A stretch of DNA of 64,000 nucleotides from Haliclystus octoradiatus (GCA_916610825.1 OU744451.1:19679482-19743481), one strand, 5' to 3'. Positions 44,886 through 59,100 are shown, counted from the first letter of the stretch. Program-made: numbers and translations. Notes: generated by a model from the letters alone, not told the origin.

Positions 44886-46385
44886 TTGACCATACCATCC
44901 TAATCATTCGATCGCGACACTTTCTACAAACATTCTTAGAACTTCAAACAATTTTTTTTTATAATCATTTTTCAGGTCATAATAACACTAATTTAAGAAC
45001 ATTTTACTCAAAGAAAGGAACTGTTTTCATAACTGTGTTTAATTGTGTCTGTTCTTGTTTCAAGTTATATTTGTCTAGTTTTGAGCACTCAAATTATCTG
45101 TGTGTTGCCAAAATGGCATCTTCAAGCAACGATGCGTATATTAAAGATGTACTCAGTACTATAGGGCCATTTACACTGCAGCAAAAAAGGCACGGTACTC
45201 GTCAATTAACACCCGAGGTGTTAACAAGAATGCGGCCCTTGCTGTTTTTTTTCAGGGTTTACACAGCTTATTAAAAACTGTTTTCAAGATCGCCCGTGCC
45301 TATTTTTACGCGGGCCGAGATTGAAAACTTACAAACTGAATTATTAGTTTCTCATTATTTAATGGTTTTACAGGTGAAATTCGATAAATTGAGATTCAAT
45401 TATGTTAAATAACTTGTAAGGATTCCGTTGAACTGAAAATCAATATTTTTTTCATCAATAATAATATTTAAATTTTTGTTACATTCCTATCTCCATTGAG
45501 CAAAATTCAAATACATTTGGGTTAGTCTTTCACCTCCTGAACATGCTACCACGCCAGATCAGTATTTCTGTGACAAAAGACACATCTAAATTTACTCTCC
45601 GCACTTGTAGTTACAATTTGCATAATTAAACCTTATACTACAGAAACTTTATTAATTTTCAAAAGAAATACGTAACAAAATATGCTCAATGTGCTTATCT
45701 AGCTTTGGTAATCTTTAGTCTGTTACTGATTTTATTAGAAAACCTCAGAATTCCACTGTAAAGAGACGCAACTTCTACGATGACGTCATAATTACTGCAA
45801 AACGGCACGGTGCCCACTTTTTGAGCGTGCCGAGACTACCTCGAGAAATGATCTCGGCCCGATCAAAATAGTAGGCACGGTGCCGCTTTTCAATGTCTGA
45901 AAAAGCCGTTTAGACAGTGTTTTTGCTTGGCCCGTGCTCAAAAACACTTGACACCTTCACACCTTTGATGTGTTAATTGACGAGTACCGTGCCTATTTTG
46001 CTGCAGTGTAAATGGCCCTTATATATTGCTTGCAATAATTTCAAAGCTCAATAATAAACTATCGATCATTCTTCCATAACAACAATATGATTTTGAATTT
46101 TATTAGTCACATAACGAATTTGCAGACAGGCACAAAGAACAAATAAGCACCGAGTAGGAATCGAAACCGGGTCTAATATAAATTGGGCATGTTGTTAACT
46201 TTTTAACACTTGAGCACTTTCACGGTTTGTTGCCGCTCTGTCTTAATGGCCTTTGATATTTTACGGAAAATTTGATTTTTCGATTTTACGCCGAATTTAC
46301 TTGTAGTTTCAAGTTTCAAAACTAAATATAGCCTATTTTCAAATCACCAAAGAGAGCTTCCTAATAATGTATAATGTTCCGGACT
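44333..46385. mobile_element. TIR element with a second TIR element nested inside
   Basis: The left arm at 44333-44530 (AAAGCTCTCTTTGGTGGTTTG, CAGAGCGGCAGTGAACCGT, AAGTGTTAAAAAGTTA) recurs inverted at about 46180-46385. The nested element at 45164-46018 has its own arms of about 50 bp. There is no transposase frame. Confidence 0.65.
45164..46018. mobile_element. Nested element with GGGCCATTTACAC termini
   Basis: GGGCCATTTACACTGCAGCA at the left and its complement at the right extend into GGCACGGTACTCGTCAATTA inverted copies. The flanks are ATA and TTA, near but not equal to the TWA target of PIF/Harbinger. GGCACGG/CCGTGCC motifs repeat inside. Confidence 0.7.
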
Positions 46386-46395
46386 TTTTTCTTTT

Positions 46396-48073
46396 CATTT
46401 TTAGTCATTTTTATAAAGTAGTAGAGAAGAGATATCTATACCTGCATATCAGTGGACAATTTGTCTGGCCTTACAGAGACTAGCTTTCACCATATTACTC
46501 AGCCTTCATAGAGCGATGTATATTGACTGTTATATATATGTGTACAGCTAGGTCATGGTGAACCAGATGATGAAAACAAACATCAGATGACGAAAAAATC
46601 ACCAGTTCATCAATTTATGTCAAATATGCTCCTCTATAGTAACACAAAGCATGGCATTCAAACTAAAATTTAATAATAATACGTTGATATTGCATTGATT
46701 AGCTTAGTTTTTTCAATTATCCATTGTATTGATAGAAAAACGAGATTGGAATTTGAACGGCCTTCGTTCGTTTTGGCTGTAAAAGTCTTCTTATAATCAT
46801 TTTAATTGTATTTATTCACAGCAAAAAACAAAAAAACTCATTTCAAGCAAAAGATTTCTTATATTAAGCAAAAACATTCTTATAATAAGCATAAAAATAT
46901 TGTCCGTGGAGTAAGCATCTATTTCTTGATAAGAGCCTCATGCTTAGCGTATCCATTCTAAATATATGCAAGTTCCAGAATCAGATTTCTTCTTGAAATC
47001 AGTCATATAACGACCAGTTTCAAGCACTGATTAGCTAGATATAAGTTAATTTATATGATACTCCCTTACGAATAAGTTTCTTGTTCTAAGAATACATATA
47101 CTGGATATATATTGTACAGTCATATAGATTTTCTTATCCGATAGTTTCGAGATAGCTTAGAGATCATCTAAGTATGTAAATTATCTTCTCTATAGTTAAA
47201 TAATAATACAGAATATGGATAAAATGTAATTTGCTCTCTGTAATCTTGAATCTTGATATGAAAAATAAACCTTGGCAAAACCTTTAATTGTCATATTGTC
47301 TATGTTAGCTGTCAACAAGAATTGTTCCAATTATTTTGTATGTTGTCCACTGTTTATATATCTATATTTAAATATAACACAGACACTATTAACTAATTTA
47401 TCAAATTATATCTTATACATTAGGATATAAGTAATTCTTACCAAAGCGAAATAATCTGTAAATTGTTATAAAAATCCTTCTCCCTGTTAGTTTTCTTAAA
47501 ATATTTTGAATCCAAAATATGAACAGCAGCTTGTTGTAATCTAAATCCTTAATAACAATATATCACTTTTAAAAAATATTTTTTTATTTTGAAAGAATTA
47601 ACCCAATAGCCAACTGTTTCTTATGAGATACAATAAACATTTAATCGGTTTATCTGAAGATTGGATATTTTATCAAGTAATAACTTGTTTTGTATTATAC
47701 ATATTTTTCAGCGATAATAAACTTAAATTTTGAAATGTCGCCAACATTAAACTATCGAATTAAGCCACTTTGTATGTACGTATATTTACGCTCAACATAA
47801 ATTATTCATAAAATACTCTTTGCAAATTGCATAACATTCTTTGTTTATTAAAACATCTTGATCAAATAGAATGTATTATATATAATAATACAAAGCAAGT
47901 TAAAGTATTCTTGAAAAGATCATGTTGATTTTGGTTGATCTTTTAATGTTTTTTCTTCTTTGCTTGGGAAAAAGGTTAGGCTTGAGATAAATAAATAGAT
48001 TTTGAATAAAAGACTTTAAAACGAATAAAATTATTTCTTTCTTATCTTAAATCTTACTTAATTGAAGGTGTAT
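46396..48073. other. AT-rich non-coding spacer
   Basis: I see no ORF over 60 codons, RNA gene or repeat boundary that can be supported in this stretch. Long A/T runs are frequent. Confidence 0.4.
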
Positions 48074-48478
48074 TATGGTGGCCCATCGTTCTCATAGCAT
48101 ATTTCAACAAAAAACGATAGAAACAGAATTAAAATACAAAAAATTGTGGATTAAAAATGAAAATACAATAAAATAATGAAAAAAAAAAAAGAATAAAAAA
48201 ATAAAAAAAATAAAAAAAAAAAAAGAATATAAAATAAAAAAAATTTATGTTATTTTTTTATTTATTTATTTATTTATTTTTTATTCTATTTTTTTTTTAT
48301 TATTTTTTTTTTTTTTATATTCTTTTATTTTTTATTTTTATTTTTATTTTTTTTATTATTTATTTTTTTTCTTCATTATTTTATTGTATTTTCATTTTTA
48401 ATCCACAATTTTTTGTATTTTAATTCTGTTTCTATCGTTTTTTGTTGAAATATGCTATGAGAACGATGGGCCACCATA
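48074..48478. mobile_element. Long hairpin MITE, GTGTAT duplication
   Basis: The arms TATGGTGGCCCATCGTTCTC... and its complement match for over 100 bp, then continue as A-rich against T-rich runs to a centre near 48255, giving a nearly full-length hairpin of about 405 bp. GTGTAT flanks it at 48068-48073 and 48479-48484. Confidence 0.8.
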
Positions 48479-50917
48479 GTGTATTTGTCTTATTTTGAGG
48501 TGATAAATTTTGTCGATATATCAACTTAATTTCGAAAATTTTCAGATATATGTAAATATGCTCTTACTTTACACAATTTAAATATAACCTTCTGCTTCAT
48601 CCATACCATAGTTTTCATTACTTTTTCATACTGTTTATCCAAACCTTACTTTATCCTTTAATTATAATTTAAATTATTATTTTTATTACTGCTTAAGGGG
48701 TGGCACCAATCATTGTCAACCAATATTTTCCTGTAAAATCTGTAATTTTAAACATTTGCTGTATTTATTTGTCTTTTTTGAAATGATTTGAAATAAATTT
48801 CTATCCATCTATCCGCATCTATGTATGTATGTTTGTAAGTATTAATAGTAGTCAAGTCTTTTAGTGCCATTTTGAAATTTTGATTTGGAATATATTTGGT
48901 CTGAAAATGATGCAGAATTGTTCGGTATAATCAGTCAACTCGTCGTATTCTCGTGTATTTTCTGATCTCTCAATAGACTGCAGAAATACAACCTAATCTC
49001 GATAATAATACGAGAAATGTATTATTATCTAAATCAATATAGTTTGGGCTGTATATCAGAAGTACATATATCTATATATATATATGTATACATCCTATGA
49101 AATGCTGCAAATGTCTGTGTGTGTTTCATTTTCCCGCTGTTTTCTCAGTTGATTGCAAAGCTCCAATAGATAGTGTATTCAAATTTTCAAACGGTACATC
49201 TTTGGAATCGTCGTTTTCCAGTCATTGTTTGCAGCAGGCTTTGATTTTCTTCTCTGCATGTTTTTTGTTTTGCACAGCGAAAAAAAACAATCTCTCAACT
49301 TTAGTTTTTTGGGGCTTTTGACTGAGAAATCACATTTCAACGGGTGTCCAAGTCCAAGAATGTAATCATAATAATAACAATAATACTTCATTGTATGTAG
49401 AAACGTGTGGAAAAAATATTCAATTTCTGGGCAGCACACGACGTTATGACTCATGAGGATAAATTACGATGTCTTGAAGACATCGCAATCAGGTCGCAAA
49501 GGGATACGTATACAATTATTATCATTACTGTTGCTTGTATGATTTTATACTTATATTATTACTAAAAGAAGTCAAAGACTACACATTCATAAGTGTTATT
49601 CAGCTCTGTCAAATGACATCGAGCACAATTTTTTCTGCTATTAGATAATATCTAATATATATATATATATTAGTAAATATTAGCTAGATACATATGCTAA
49701 TTTATCGTCTTTTTTAGATATGAAAGCAATATTATGTGTCCAACATAAACAGCTTCCATTGCGCTTTGACGGGGTTGCTCAAATATAACTTTAGGAGAAT
49801 GACAATAAAAATGTTTCAGATCATGAAAAAAAGAAGAACAAACATTTTAAAAAGGATATATTGCCCTGAGAAATCATTAAAAATATTTTGAGCAAAAAAA
49901 AATTAAATGAAAAAAAAAATTGCATCAGGTAATTAAAATAAAATATATCAAATGATTAATGGCAGTAGATAAGGTCAAATATGACTTCAGAAGAATTTAT
50001 TTTCGAATAGAGTTATAAATTCCTGGAACTCTCTACCAGAAGAAATAGTAAAAGCTTGCAGTTTAAATAGTTTTAAACTACAATTATCCCTAGAAGATCT
50101 CCAAAATTCCTGTTTCTGATTTCTTTTGTAATTCAATCAGTGATTAAAATGGATATATATATTTAACCATGAATTTATATATGAATTTATCTTCCATAAT
50201 GGCTTTGCGTAAGTGCTACTAAATTTAAAAAATTGTAGCCAGTTTAGTTGCAAAATTTTAACCTCATTTGAAAATAGTGACAATGTATTTTATTGATCTT
50301 TAACAAGGAGTACAAAATTAAATGCCCAAATGAACAAGCAAAATGTTCAACTCATAAAATTTTTCTGCCAAGGCATAACCTAATTTTTTTTCTGAATTTT
50401 GAATTTTTGAACGTCTGACTTATTTAAACATTTCAGAATATATCTGACTATTTTCAAATGTCTTAATTGGAATGAACATGATTTTTCTACCTGATTTACT
50501 GTATGTGAAAACTATATATATTCTTGATAAGTTCGTATAACAAAAGACACTTTTTACATCGCTCCATAATACATATTACATACCTACTGTAATCACTATT
50601 AGTTGCAGCCGAGCATTTTTGCTACTATATATTATATACTATTGAAAAATGATGGAAGTTCAAATTTATAACCATAATGTATATTAATTACTGCTAGATT
50701 CCCAAGTTGAAATTAATTTAAACATTAAGCTTCCCTCCATCAGACAGTGGAGACTTTTGGCAAATAAACAGCAACCACATACTAAAAGTATAAAGATATC
50801 CCCCGGGTTTTGATTCCTTCAAGTGATTCAATAAATATGTTTCCGTTTCCTGGTTTAATGGTGATGAAGTTAATTCGATCTACCAAACAATTACTATCAG
50901 TGAAATAATCCCTCATA
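48479..50917. other. Non-coding spacer with a Penelope-family fragment
   Basis: At 49570-49650, read on the minus strand, the stretch TGTGCTCGATGTCATTTGAC, AGAGCTGAATAA, TGTGTAGTCTTTGACTTC matches 30085-30175 beside the Penelope dimer. Otherwise only short ORFs without resemblance (49097-49321, 49179-49454) and AT-rich sequence are present. Confidence 0.45.
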
Positions 50918-51089
50918 CAGCAATAACGGTTCCGGAGTTAACGGTATTCTGTCAATAACAATAAGCCAAAAAAGGTCCGGGATTGAGTAATTTACGGTCA
51001 AATTTTGCTAAATATTTACTGTAGATACGCTGCCAAAACCGTTAAAATTGTTTGTCTCCCTAGCGTACCGTTATTGCCGGATTCAACTG
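50918..51089. mobile_element. pogo-like MITE, TA duplication
   Basis: The left end is CAGCAATAACGGTTCCGGAG and the right end CCGTTATTGCCGGATTCAACTG, with TA outside (50916-50917 and 51090-51091). A second copy lies at 57436-57612 in the same orientation. Confidence 0.75.
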
Positions 51090-51409
51090 TACATATAATT
51101 TATTTGTTGTATGCAATAGTTGTATGAGTCTAGATGATGCTATTTTATGATCTTCAAGATAAAGAACATCTATCCTTGGTGCATGAAGACTATGGGCCCA
51201 TACTTAAAAGGCAGAGCTTGCAGTTACCTGCATGTCATGTGATTTAGTACGGTTGGATAATGACTAAGAATGCCATGGCGCACTGCAAAAGTCATACCGT
51301 AGATGGGAACATATCGTTATGTTCATACATTGTTAATAATTTCGAAAGAAAATATAATAATAATAAGAAGAAAGAAAAAATTTTATGTAAACATTAAGAT
51401 AACAGAAAA

Positions 51410-51515
51410 GGCTTTTGCCCCGCCTCATCGTTGTGACTTTTCTATATTATGCTCTGTCTTAACAAGCATTGAGCACCCTCACATACATGTGTTCACCTCA
51501 TATTATATTATATTA
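51410..51515 (-). repeat. Decayed fragment of the hammerhead-flank repeat
   Basis: AAAAGGCTTTTGCCCCGCCTCATC, ATTATGCTCTGTCTTAACAAGC, ATTGAGCACCCTCACATACATGTGTT is the inverted, diverged form of the 18836-18950 and 26510-26610 flanks. No hammerhead core is left at its end. Confidence 0.5.
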
Positions 51516-52063
51516 TTAATCTACAGCATGTAAATATTGATTTATTGTGTATATAAAATATTATTTATAATCTATCCGGGAATCTATCTTATTGACAATT
51601 GAAGCGCTCTTGCAGCTGAACGCACAATGAATGTATATATTTATACACTTGGAAAACTTGGGAATTTAGATACAAATTGTGAACAATGAAATCATAATTT
51701 GTGAACATTTCTTTGTTGTTGATTGATATAATTAATTTTGGTATAATTTGTGATATAACTTAAAGTAAAGGTCTTGACTACTGCCCGGAAGAGAGACTGA
51801 TTTTATTACGTGTACCTTGATATGCTTGATGCTTGATCAATTATCACAGAGTCTTTGTTTCAAGACATGTCTAAGACCAGCCTTACTGTGTGAACAATCT
51901 CCCAATCTCTGGACCGATCGAGTAGGGTCGATTCATCAAAATTGAAATTCAAAATATTTACCCTAACTTGATCATGTGTCTTTCGAAATTCGTCCTGACA
52001 GCTGACACATGCAGTCTAAGTAGCCTGTGTTTCAGATGAGTCAAGGTTACTAGGCTATGCCAT

Positions 52064-52158
52064 TTTAGCTTGCGTGCAGACTAAACCTATCTCAACGAAA
52101 GTGTGAACTTTTAGTCACATTTTCGTTAAGAATATGGTTAGTCTGCGTGCATGCTAAG
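52064..52158. mobile_element. Decayed copy of the TAGCCTGCGTGCAGAC palindromic MITE
   Basis: GCGTGCAGACTAAACCTATC ... GTTAGTCTGCGTGC forms an imperfect hairpin homologous to 41514-41600. A half-copy follows at 52960-52992, next to the AGXT2 promoter. CCTAGGTTACTCCTAGG-type short repeats lie directly downstream (52160-52203). Confidence 0.6.
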
Positions 52159-52449
52159 GACACTCCTAGGTTACTCCTAGGCACTCCTAGGTTACTCCTA
52201 GGTCAATGCTGCTGGCTAGCAACAGACCCCCGGGTGCTAAATCATTCACGCCCACAATTATACATATTACACGACCGAGGGACACTGATACATCTGATAT
52301 AACGGGAGTCGGGAGAAACCCATCGAGTGTAATTGTCCCCGTTATGGCCTGATAGTATATACAGTACAGTTTTCTAAGTGTTCAGTCTATGCCATTATGC
52401 TGAGGCCACAGTGATCGTACCTCTTATGGGTGAGAATATTATTATAATG

Positions 52450-52657
52450 TTAAAGGAGCAAAAATGACCGGCAGGCGCCACGCACTTAGGATCACGTGCA
52501 CGCTTATTGTTTATAACACAATGTTCATTGTTGACATGAATTTTATTACAAGTTAGGCCTGCGTATAACAATTGTTTCAAAGCGAGACGGTTGAATTACG
52601 CTAAGCATAAATTCAACTTGTACTCGCAGCGGTCGCCGGTCAATTTTGCCCCTTTAA
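52450..52657. mobile_element. MITE with GACCGGC terminal repeats
   Basis: TTAAAGGAGCAAAAATGACC at the left and GGTCAATTTTGCCCCTTTAA at the right are inverted repeats. The terminal TTA/TAA would suit a PIF/Harbinger-like insertion. The interior matches 655-950. Confidence 0.7.
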
Positions 52658-53025
52658 TACGTTCAATACAGTACACAAGTAGCAACACTTTAAGTTACTA
52701 GTAATAACAGATCTACTAGTAATATGTTTATAATTAGCTTACATTGTTACATGTAATTCGATACATAAGATTGCCGATCTCGTGCTTGATACCTCAGATT
52801 GCCTCGTGCAATAACATATGTTTCAGTTTTATAACGCTTGATGTGTGGTTGTTTTTATCTTCGATCCTTTTCTGTTTTATTATCAATCATATAGTTTACT
52901 GCCATAAGTCTGCATATAATTTTACATCTCTGATTGGCATGTCCGTGCAAAGTTCAAGTTCGCTAAGATAGGTTTAGTCTCCACGCAGGCTAACTCACAG
53001 CCCCAGGGAAGAAACCTGCTTTTAG

Positions 53026-53035
53026 GTCACGTGAC
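53026..53035. promoter_or_regulatory. Palindromic E-box GTCACGTGAC upstream of AGXT2
   Basis: A perfect 10-bp palindrome with a CACGTG core lies 80 bp before the proposed AGXT2 start codon. This is the preferred site form for USF/TFE/MITF-type bHLH-zip factors. Role inferred from position. Confidence 0.45.
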
Positions 53036-53115
53036 TTTCAGAAATCAATCCAAAAAGTGTCCTGATGTGATTGGATTCTCTTCGATTTTGTGAAAGTTTA
53101 CGACCTCAGACAAAT

Positions 53116-56100
53116 ATGGCGGCTCATCTAAAAATACTCTCCAAAGGCAATAAATTACAGCAGTTCTATAAAGGTTTGTTGAGGATAATTTGATCAAGAA
53201 TTATGACACTATTTTAGTCTCAGTTTGAGACCCTGTTAGTATTTATTTGTTGACTTTTCTTGAAAATGAAGTCAGTAAGCTATTTTTTTTTTGACAAATC
53301 ACGTTGCTGTTGTGCAATAGGCTATCAAGTGTTGAATCAAATGTCACGAAATAGTGTAGTATAGACTGGTTTGCGTCGTTAGGATTGGAAATTTCGATGT
53401 TACGAAATTCAAGTGGGCTTGATATAACCTCTTCCTTGCATTGGTTTGCACCCATCACAGAACTGCCATTCTTAAAAAACTGTTACAGTTAGCTTGTCGT
53501 GCTGTAGTTCTGTAATTTTCCGAGCATCGAGCTTAACATATCGGTTAACAAGTACACAGAACAGCTAATAGGGCTAGAAATTGTAAAACATATTTTCAGA
53601 ATCCTGTTTCTAAATAAACTGGGTTATATCTACTAAATATTTTGATGTGCCCACTACTAGCCGGCGTTGTACAATCTTTATCCAAGTGAGATAAGATTGA
53701 TGTTGTCTTGCAGCTAAAGCTTCCTATTACAACATTGCGTGCATAATATCTTACATAATATGAAGTTCATCTTACCCGTTATTTAGCATATATTGTGCAA
53801 TCTGGTATAGGACATTCCCAGACGGTTGTCAAACTGTAGGTTGTTGTTTGACGGGTGAAAGGCAGAAGATGGACCACCGCGCTTTGCAAGCTCAAATTGG
53901 AAAAGTGAATGCCATTTCTCATGCCACGAGTAGTGTTGTGAATCAGTGCATCACACGCCATATTTGAAGAGCGAGTTCAAAGGCTGCAGATCAATTTTAT
54001 GAATTTAACTTCCATCCAACGGTGGGTCTAAACAGCAGAAGCGCGGAAATCATTGTTTTAAACTCGTTGCTTTTTAGAGATTGCAGAAACATCACGCGCG
54101 GCGATTCTATTGTCACGCTCTGCGATCTATTATTGATTAATACGATACACTATGAGGATTGTTGCCTGCATGATACGAAGTTACGACGTTATACGTTAGA
54201 AGTTTTACGAAGTTATAACGTTTAATATTTTGATTATCGTTGATTTAACATATTTGTCACTTCAGCATAGAATGATCACAAATTCACGATCAGAACCTGT
54301 AATTGGATCGAAATAATCGTTCGTCAGATCGCGTCTAATAGATATCTACCGCAGCCAACATCAAAGAGTAATTAGAAGAAAACAATGAGAGTTGAAATAT
54401 TGCATAAATATGATTATATGATGTTCTATAGCTCTTGTCTAAATTATGTACTTAATAATTTAACTACCAATTGATTTCACACAAATATTTCCTGTCCTTT
54501 CCAATTGATAATTTGATGAATTTATAGATGGGGATCACATTATTTTAAAAATATACTTTGGAACTGACTTGAACCCACCTTGAAATTGGAACTTGAACTT
54601 GAATCGAGTCTCAATTTAAAACCATTTACTTCTCGAATCTCTTCGATCCAAACCATTTGATCTATTCTGAAATCTAATACCAATTCGAAGAAAATGGCTT
54701 TGTTAAAAATACCAATTAAAAGCGCATATTTGTATAAAATCACTTGGCAGTTAAATATTAAGTACATAATTTAGACCTTCGCTATAGAACGTCATATAAT
54801 CATAATTTAACTTTCATTGTTTTCTCCTAATTACTCCTTGACTTTGATTGCGATAGATATCTATCTATTATACGCGATCTGACAAACGATAATTTCGATC
54901 CAAGTACAGGCTCTGATCATTCTATGCTGAAAAGACAAATAAATGTTAAATCAACGATAATTGAAATATTAAATTTAAACAAGACCTAGTGTTAAACAGA
55001 CGGTTTATACATCATTTACTTATTGTAAGTTGACCAAACTTTAATTGGCCTTCATTGGAATGAACGCGTAAATTTTCGAAAATTGACGAAAACAAAACAC
55101 TAATATTATTGCCCTTGAGAGTTATTCATGTTTTAAAATTAATATTTATATCAATATAAACTGTCGTTTTGATTTATTAAATAACGAAGTAAATTATCTA
55201 TAGCTGTTACTAAACCTGGACCTTTTCGAAACTAAACATTATGGTATTCGGTAGGACGTTCTCAGAAATGGACTATAACACCAGAGGACGATACGACTGG
55301 TAACCGTTGCAATTGCCAACACATGGCTAACACATTAATTATTATTAATTATAATACATTAGTTATATTCTATTAATTATATACCTGCTAACCTGAAGAG
55401 CAGTGTATGCAGTGTAATTTTGAGGAAATCCAATGCCGAAGTTGTTTTGAAATATCACTGCAGTGCAAATAGCTGTATGAGAATTTGCAGACATTTAGAG
55501 AATTTCAGAATTTTCCCATACTTCTGAATTCTAGCTATTGAATTTTCCCTATTGATATCCATTGCAAAGAGACTAGATATCCTAGATTTTTGACTATCTA
55601 ATTTGGAGTTTAAATTCTCATGTCTGAAATAGTGAAATCGTAAAACATTTGAAAGCTAGAATAATCAAACTAAGTATTTTGCAACGGAAACATACTTCAG
55701 CCTGTATATAGGCCTACAATTCACCTTTATATAAAGGCCACCTGTGTATAAAGGCCTGTAGATAGAGATCACCTGTTGTCAGGGTCAACTCCGTTAGATC
55801 CAATTACTGATTGTTATACACATATATGAAATATTACTCAGGCTGAAATTTTGTTGATAATGTTTGTTTGTAGGACTTCCAAAGACAAGATGCTTGACAA
55901 CATCATCTGTAAGTTGTCAGCAAGCTCATTTGAATATGCCAGAGTATGATTACGCACCATCAGAGCACAAGGTAAATATTCAAAGCAGTTTTAATCAGGA
56001 TTTGATCAGGTTCACATTTGATAAATTTAGCCGTATTAGTAGGCTGGTAGTGGTAGCACCTGAGGGTCCGATAAGATATATTTCCTTCCGGAATTATAAA

Positions 56101-59100
56101 TGTTTAGATTTTTTCAGATGATTAAATCATGTAAATGTTTTCACAGCTGAACATTTTAGGAGGGGATATTGTCATAAACTATGATAAAAACTGCGCCTTT
56201 TTATTCATCTTCCATAGAAAAGAAAGCATGTTTCTTCTGATTATAAAAACTTGAATACAGCTATTTCCTTCTTCCCCATTTTCCTGAATTTGTACTAGCC
56301 TTCTGGGACTCTCTGTCCCAGAATCCCCCATTTTATCAAACCCTGGGTAGCACCAGTCTTCCTATCAATGCTAAATGCTAACTCCCACAACAAGTCAATG
56401 ATGTTGATGATGTTGATATCTTGAGGGAGTTCGTTTTTAAAAAGTTGCAGATACTACCAACAATTTTCCTTCCTAACAGTTTGCTCGATGGTGTCATCCC
56501 TATCGGCAGTGTTTGTTAAGTGTTACAACCGATTGCTAAAGGCTGGTGCTAAATCAACAGCCTTCCGGAATCTAGGAATGTAGGAATCCTACGTTTGCCA
56601 GACCCTCTGTTTGTGCGCTTGACATCAATAAACTTTTAACACAAATTCGGGTAGCTGAAGCTCAATGATGAAGATTTGGTGGAAATGATTGTCCAATGCG
56701 GCTATTTTCGATTATTCACGTTTTTCCAAATTCGGGATGACAAGAAGGCTCATTATAAATATGTATTATTATTTTTTTGTGTCATGTGCACTTTGAATAA
56801 TTTAAATCAATTTTGGAAGATTGCAGTAAATAAAGTTTGCACAATATCTAGACAAAAATTAATAATGACCGATCAGAACCCATTTTCAACCCAGAACTCA
56901 TCAAGGCCACACATTTGATAATTATTACTGTACATATTATTTGTTTTCACAGGGTATGTCATATGATAAAGCATTGAAACTGAGAAAAGAAATTCTTTCA
57001 CCTTCAATGTTCTCTTATTACAAGAAACCTGTTTATATCCACGAGGTATGTTTTCAATCATTATAAATCTTTGAATACTGAATCGCTACTAGACACTTTG
57101 ATACAGACACTTCTCATTCTACAGAAAAACTACTGAAACACAGATTAAAATTTGAAAGCTACCGATCATTTGTTTACATATTTTTGATCATCTGGAATTT
57201 CAATTCTGGCAAGCACACTTTTCATCTTTCAAATGCCCGTGCATCTAAATAATACAATTTCAAAGCCAATAGGTTTAAATAGAATAATTTTGAAGCATTG
57301 TTGGTTGAATGCGTGGAATTTGAAATTTTCATTGCATTATGCGTGAAATTAAAACAATTGAGTAAATGCATACGTTATTGCAGTGGTAGCCTAGATAGGG
57401 AGGCCTCTTGATAAACATGTATAATGCAGTGACATCAGGCAATAACGGTTCCGGATTAAACGGGACTTTGTGAATACCAGTAAGCCAAAATAATCCAGGA
57501 ATGAGTAATTTACAGTCAAACTTTGCTAAATCTGTCCCGCTAACAACGTATTCTTCAAAAAACGGTAAAATAGTTTGTCTCCCTAGCGTACCAATATTGC
57601 CAGATTCAACTGTATAGGGAAAAGAAACATCATCATTATCATCATAATTATCAGTCCTTTGAAAAAAGTTATCTGTAACATTTAATGTTTCCTGGATAAA
57701 TGATGATGACGATGATGATGATAATACAGACATTTTCTTGTGTAGAGCATTTAAAAGTTTTAATTAGTTTTGATTGTTTATCGACAGGGTCGCATGCAAT
57801 GGCTATTTGATACTACTGGCAAACGTTATCTTGACCTTTTTGCTGGTATCGTTACTGTAGCTGCTGGCCATTGTCATCCGTATGTTCTCATATTTATATA
57901 TTATCAAGGGCGTCGGAGCGATAATCAAATTGCAGGGGGGGGGGGGGGGGCAGAGAAAAAGGGCACATTTTCAAAAAATTGTCTGACTGGCTCTTGCAGC
58001 ATATATATTGGCAGATATTAGCCAGCAATTATTTGTTTTATTAGATGGACCCAGATCAATTGAAAAATTTCAAAATCTTCATGACAAAACACAGAGCAAT
58101 TAAGGTTTTTTACAATTCCTGTGCTATACATCATAAGTTTGATTGAAAAGTATTACACAAGTTCCAGAAAGAGCACTTGCTGCCCTGTGCTGCCCCCACC
58201 CACTGAGGGAAAGTGGGTCAGTTGTCCGCTCTTCCCCTTGGCTCCACCGTCACTACATATTGTCATTACTATTTAAATACTGTAGTGCTAATGAAGTGAA
58301 TCATTTAATAAAGTGATCATTTTAAAATACAGTCACAATAAAGCTGATTTCTGTCGGTTTTAAATCAATGGAAAGTAACCTAAATATCTGGCTTTGTTAA
58401 ATTTATTTTGGGATTTATTTCAGAGGATTTCCTTTCTCTAAGCTATACTTCACTCTCATGTCTGTAAATATGAATTTAAAATAATTCAAAATAAAATATG
58501 TCAGCAGGACTTCATGATATTAGGATTTCTGAAAAGCTGTGGCATCAGAAAGATCTCTGATGAGACAGGTTAGTCTACACGCAGGCTAGGATAGGCCCCT
58601 TTGACAAAGACAAAATAAGTGTCTGTGAAGCCACATCAAATAAAAATAGTGATGTTAACCCAGCAGCCATTATTCGAATATATTTGAATAGTTTTCAAAA
58701 GCTAACTATTCGAATCATTTTTCAACTATTCGACCTTGTTTTGAATAGTGCAAAGTTGTTATAAATAGTATAAAAACGGAAAAAAAATGATTTTAAAAAA
58801 GAAAATGAAACTATGTTCCTTTGAACCTTTTAAAATCTTTGTAAATCATGATTCTACCCCTGCAAAAAACAATTCATGAGTTCATGAACAGTTCATGAAC
58901 AGTTCATAAACTTTAAATAACTCCAATTTTCCTGAACTGTTCATGAACAGTTCATGAACCCTCACAGACAGTTCACAAACAGATCATGAACCCTCACAGA
59001 CAGTTCATGAACAGTTCATGAACAGTTCATGAAAATTCAGGGCCATTTAATGTTCATGAACTGTTCATGAACTCCTGAACTGTTTTGGCAGGGGTAACAC

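Noticed and set aside
44777..45274. 165-codon plus-strand ORF
   Set aside because: It spans a duplicated repeat and the terminus of the nested TIR element, and has no recognisable domain.
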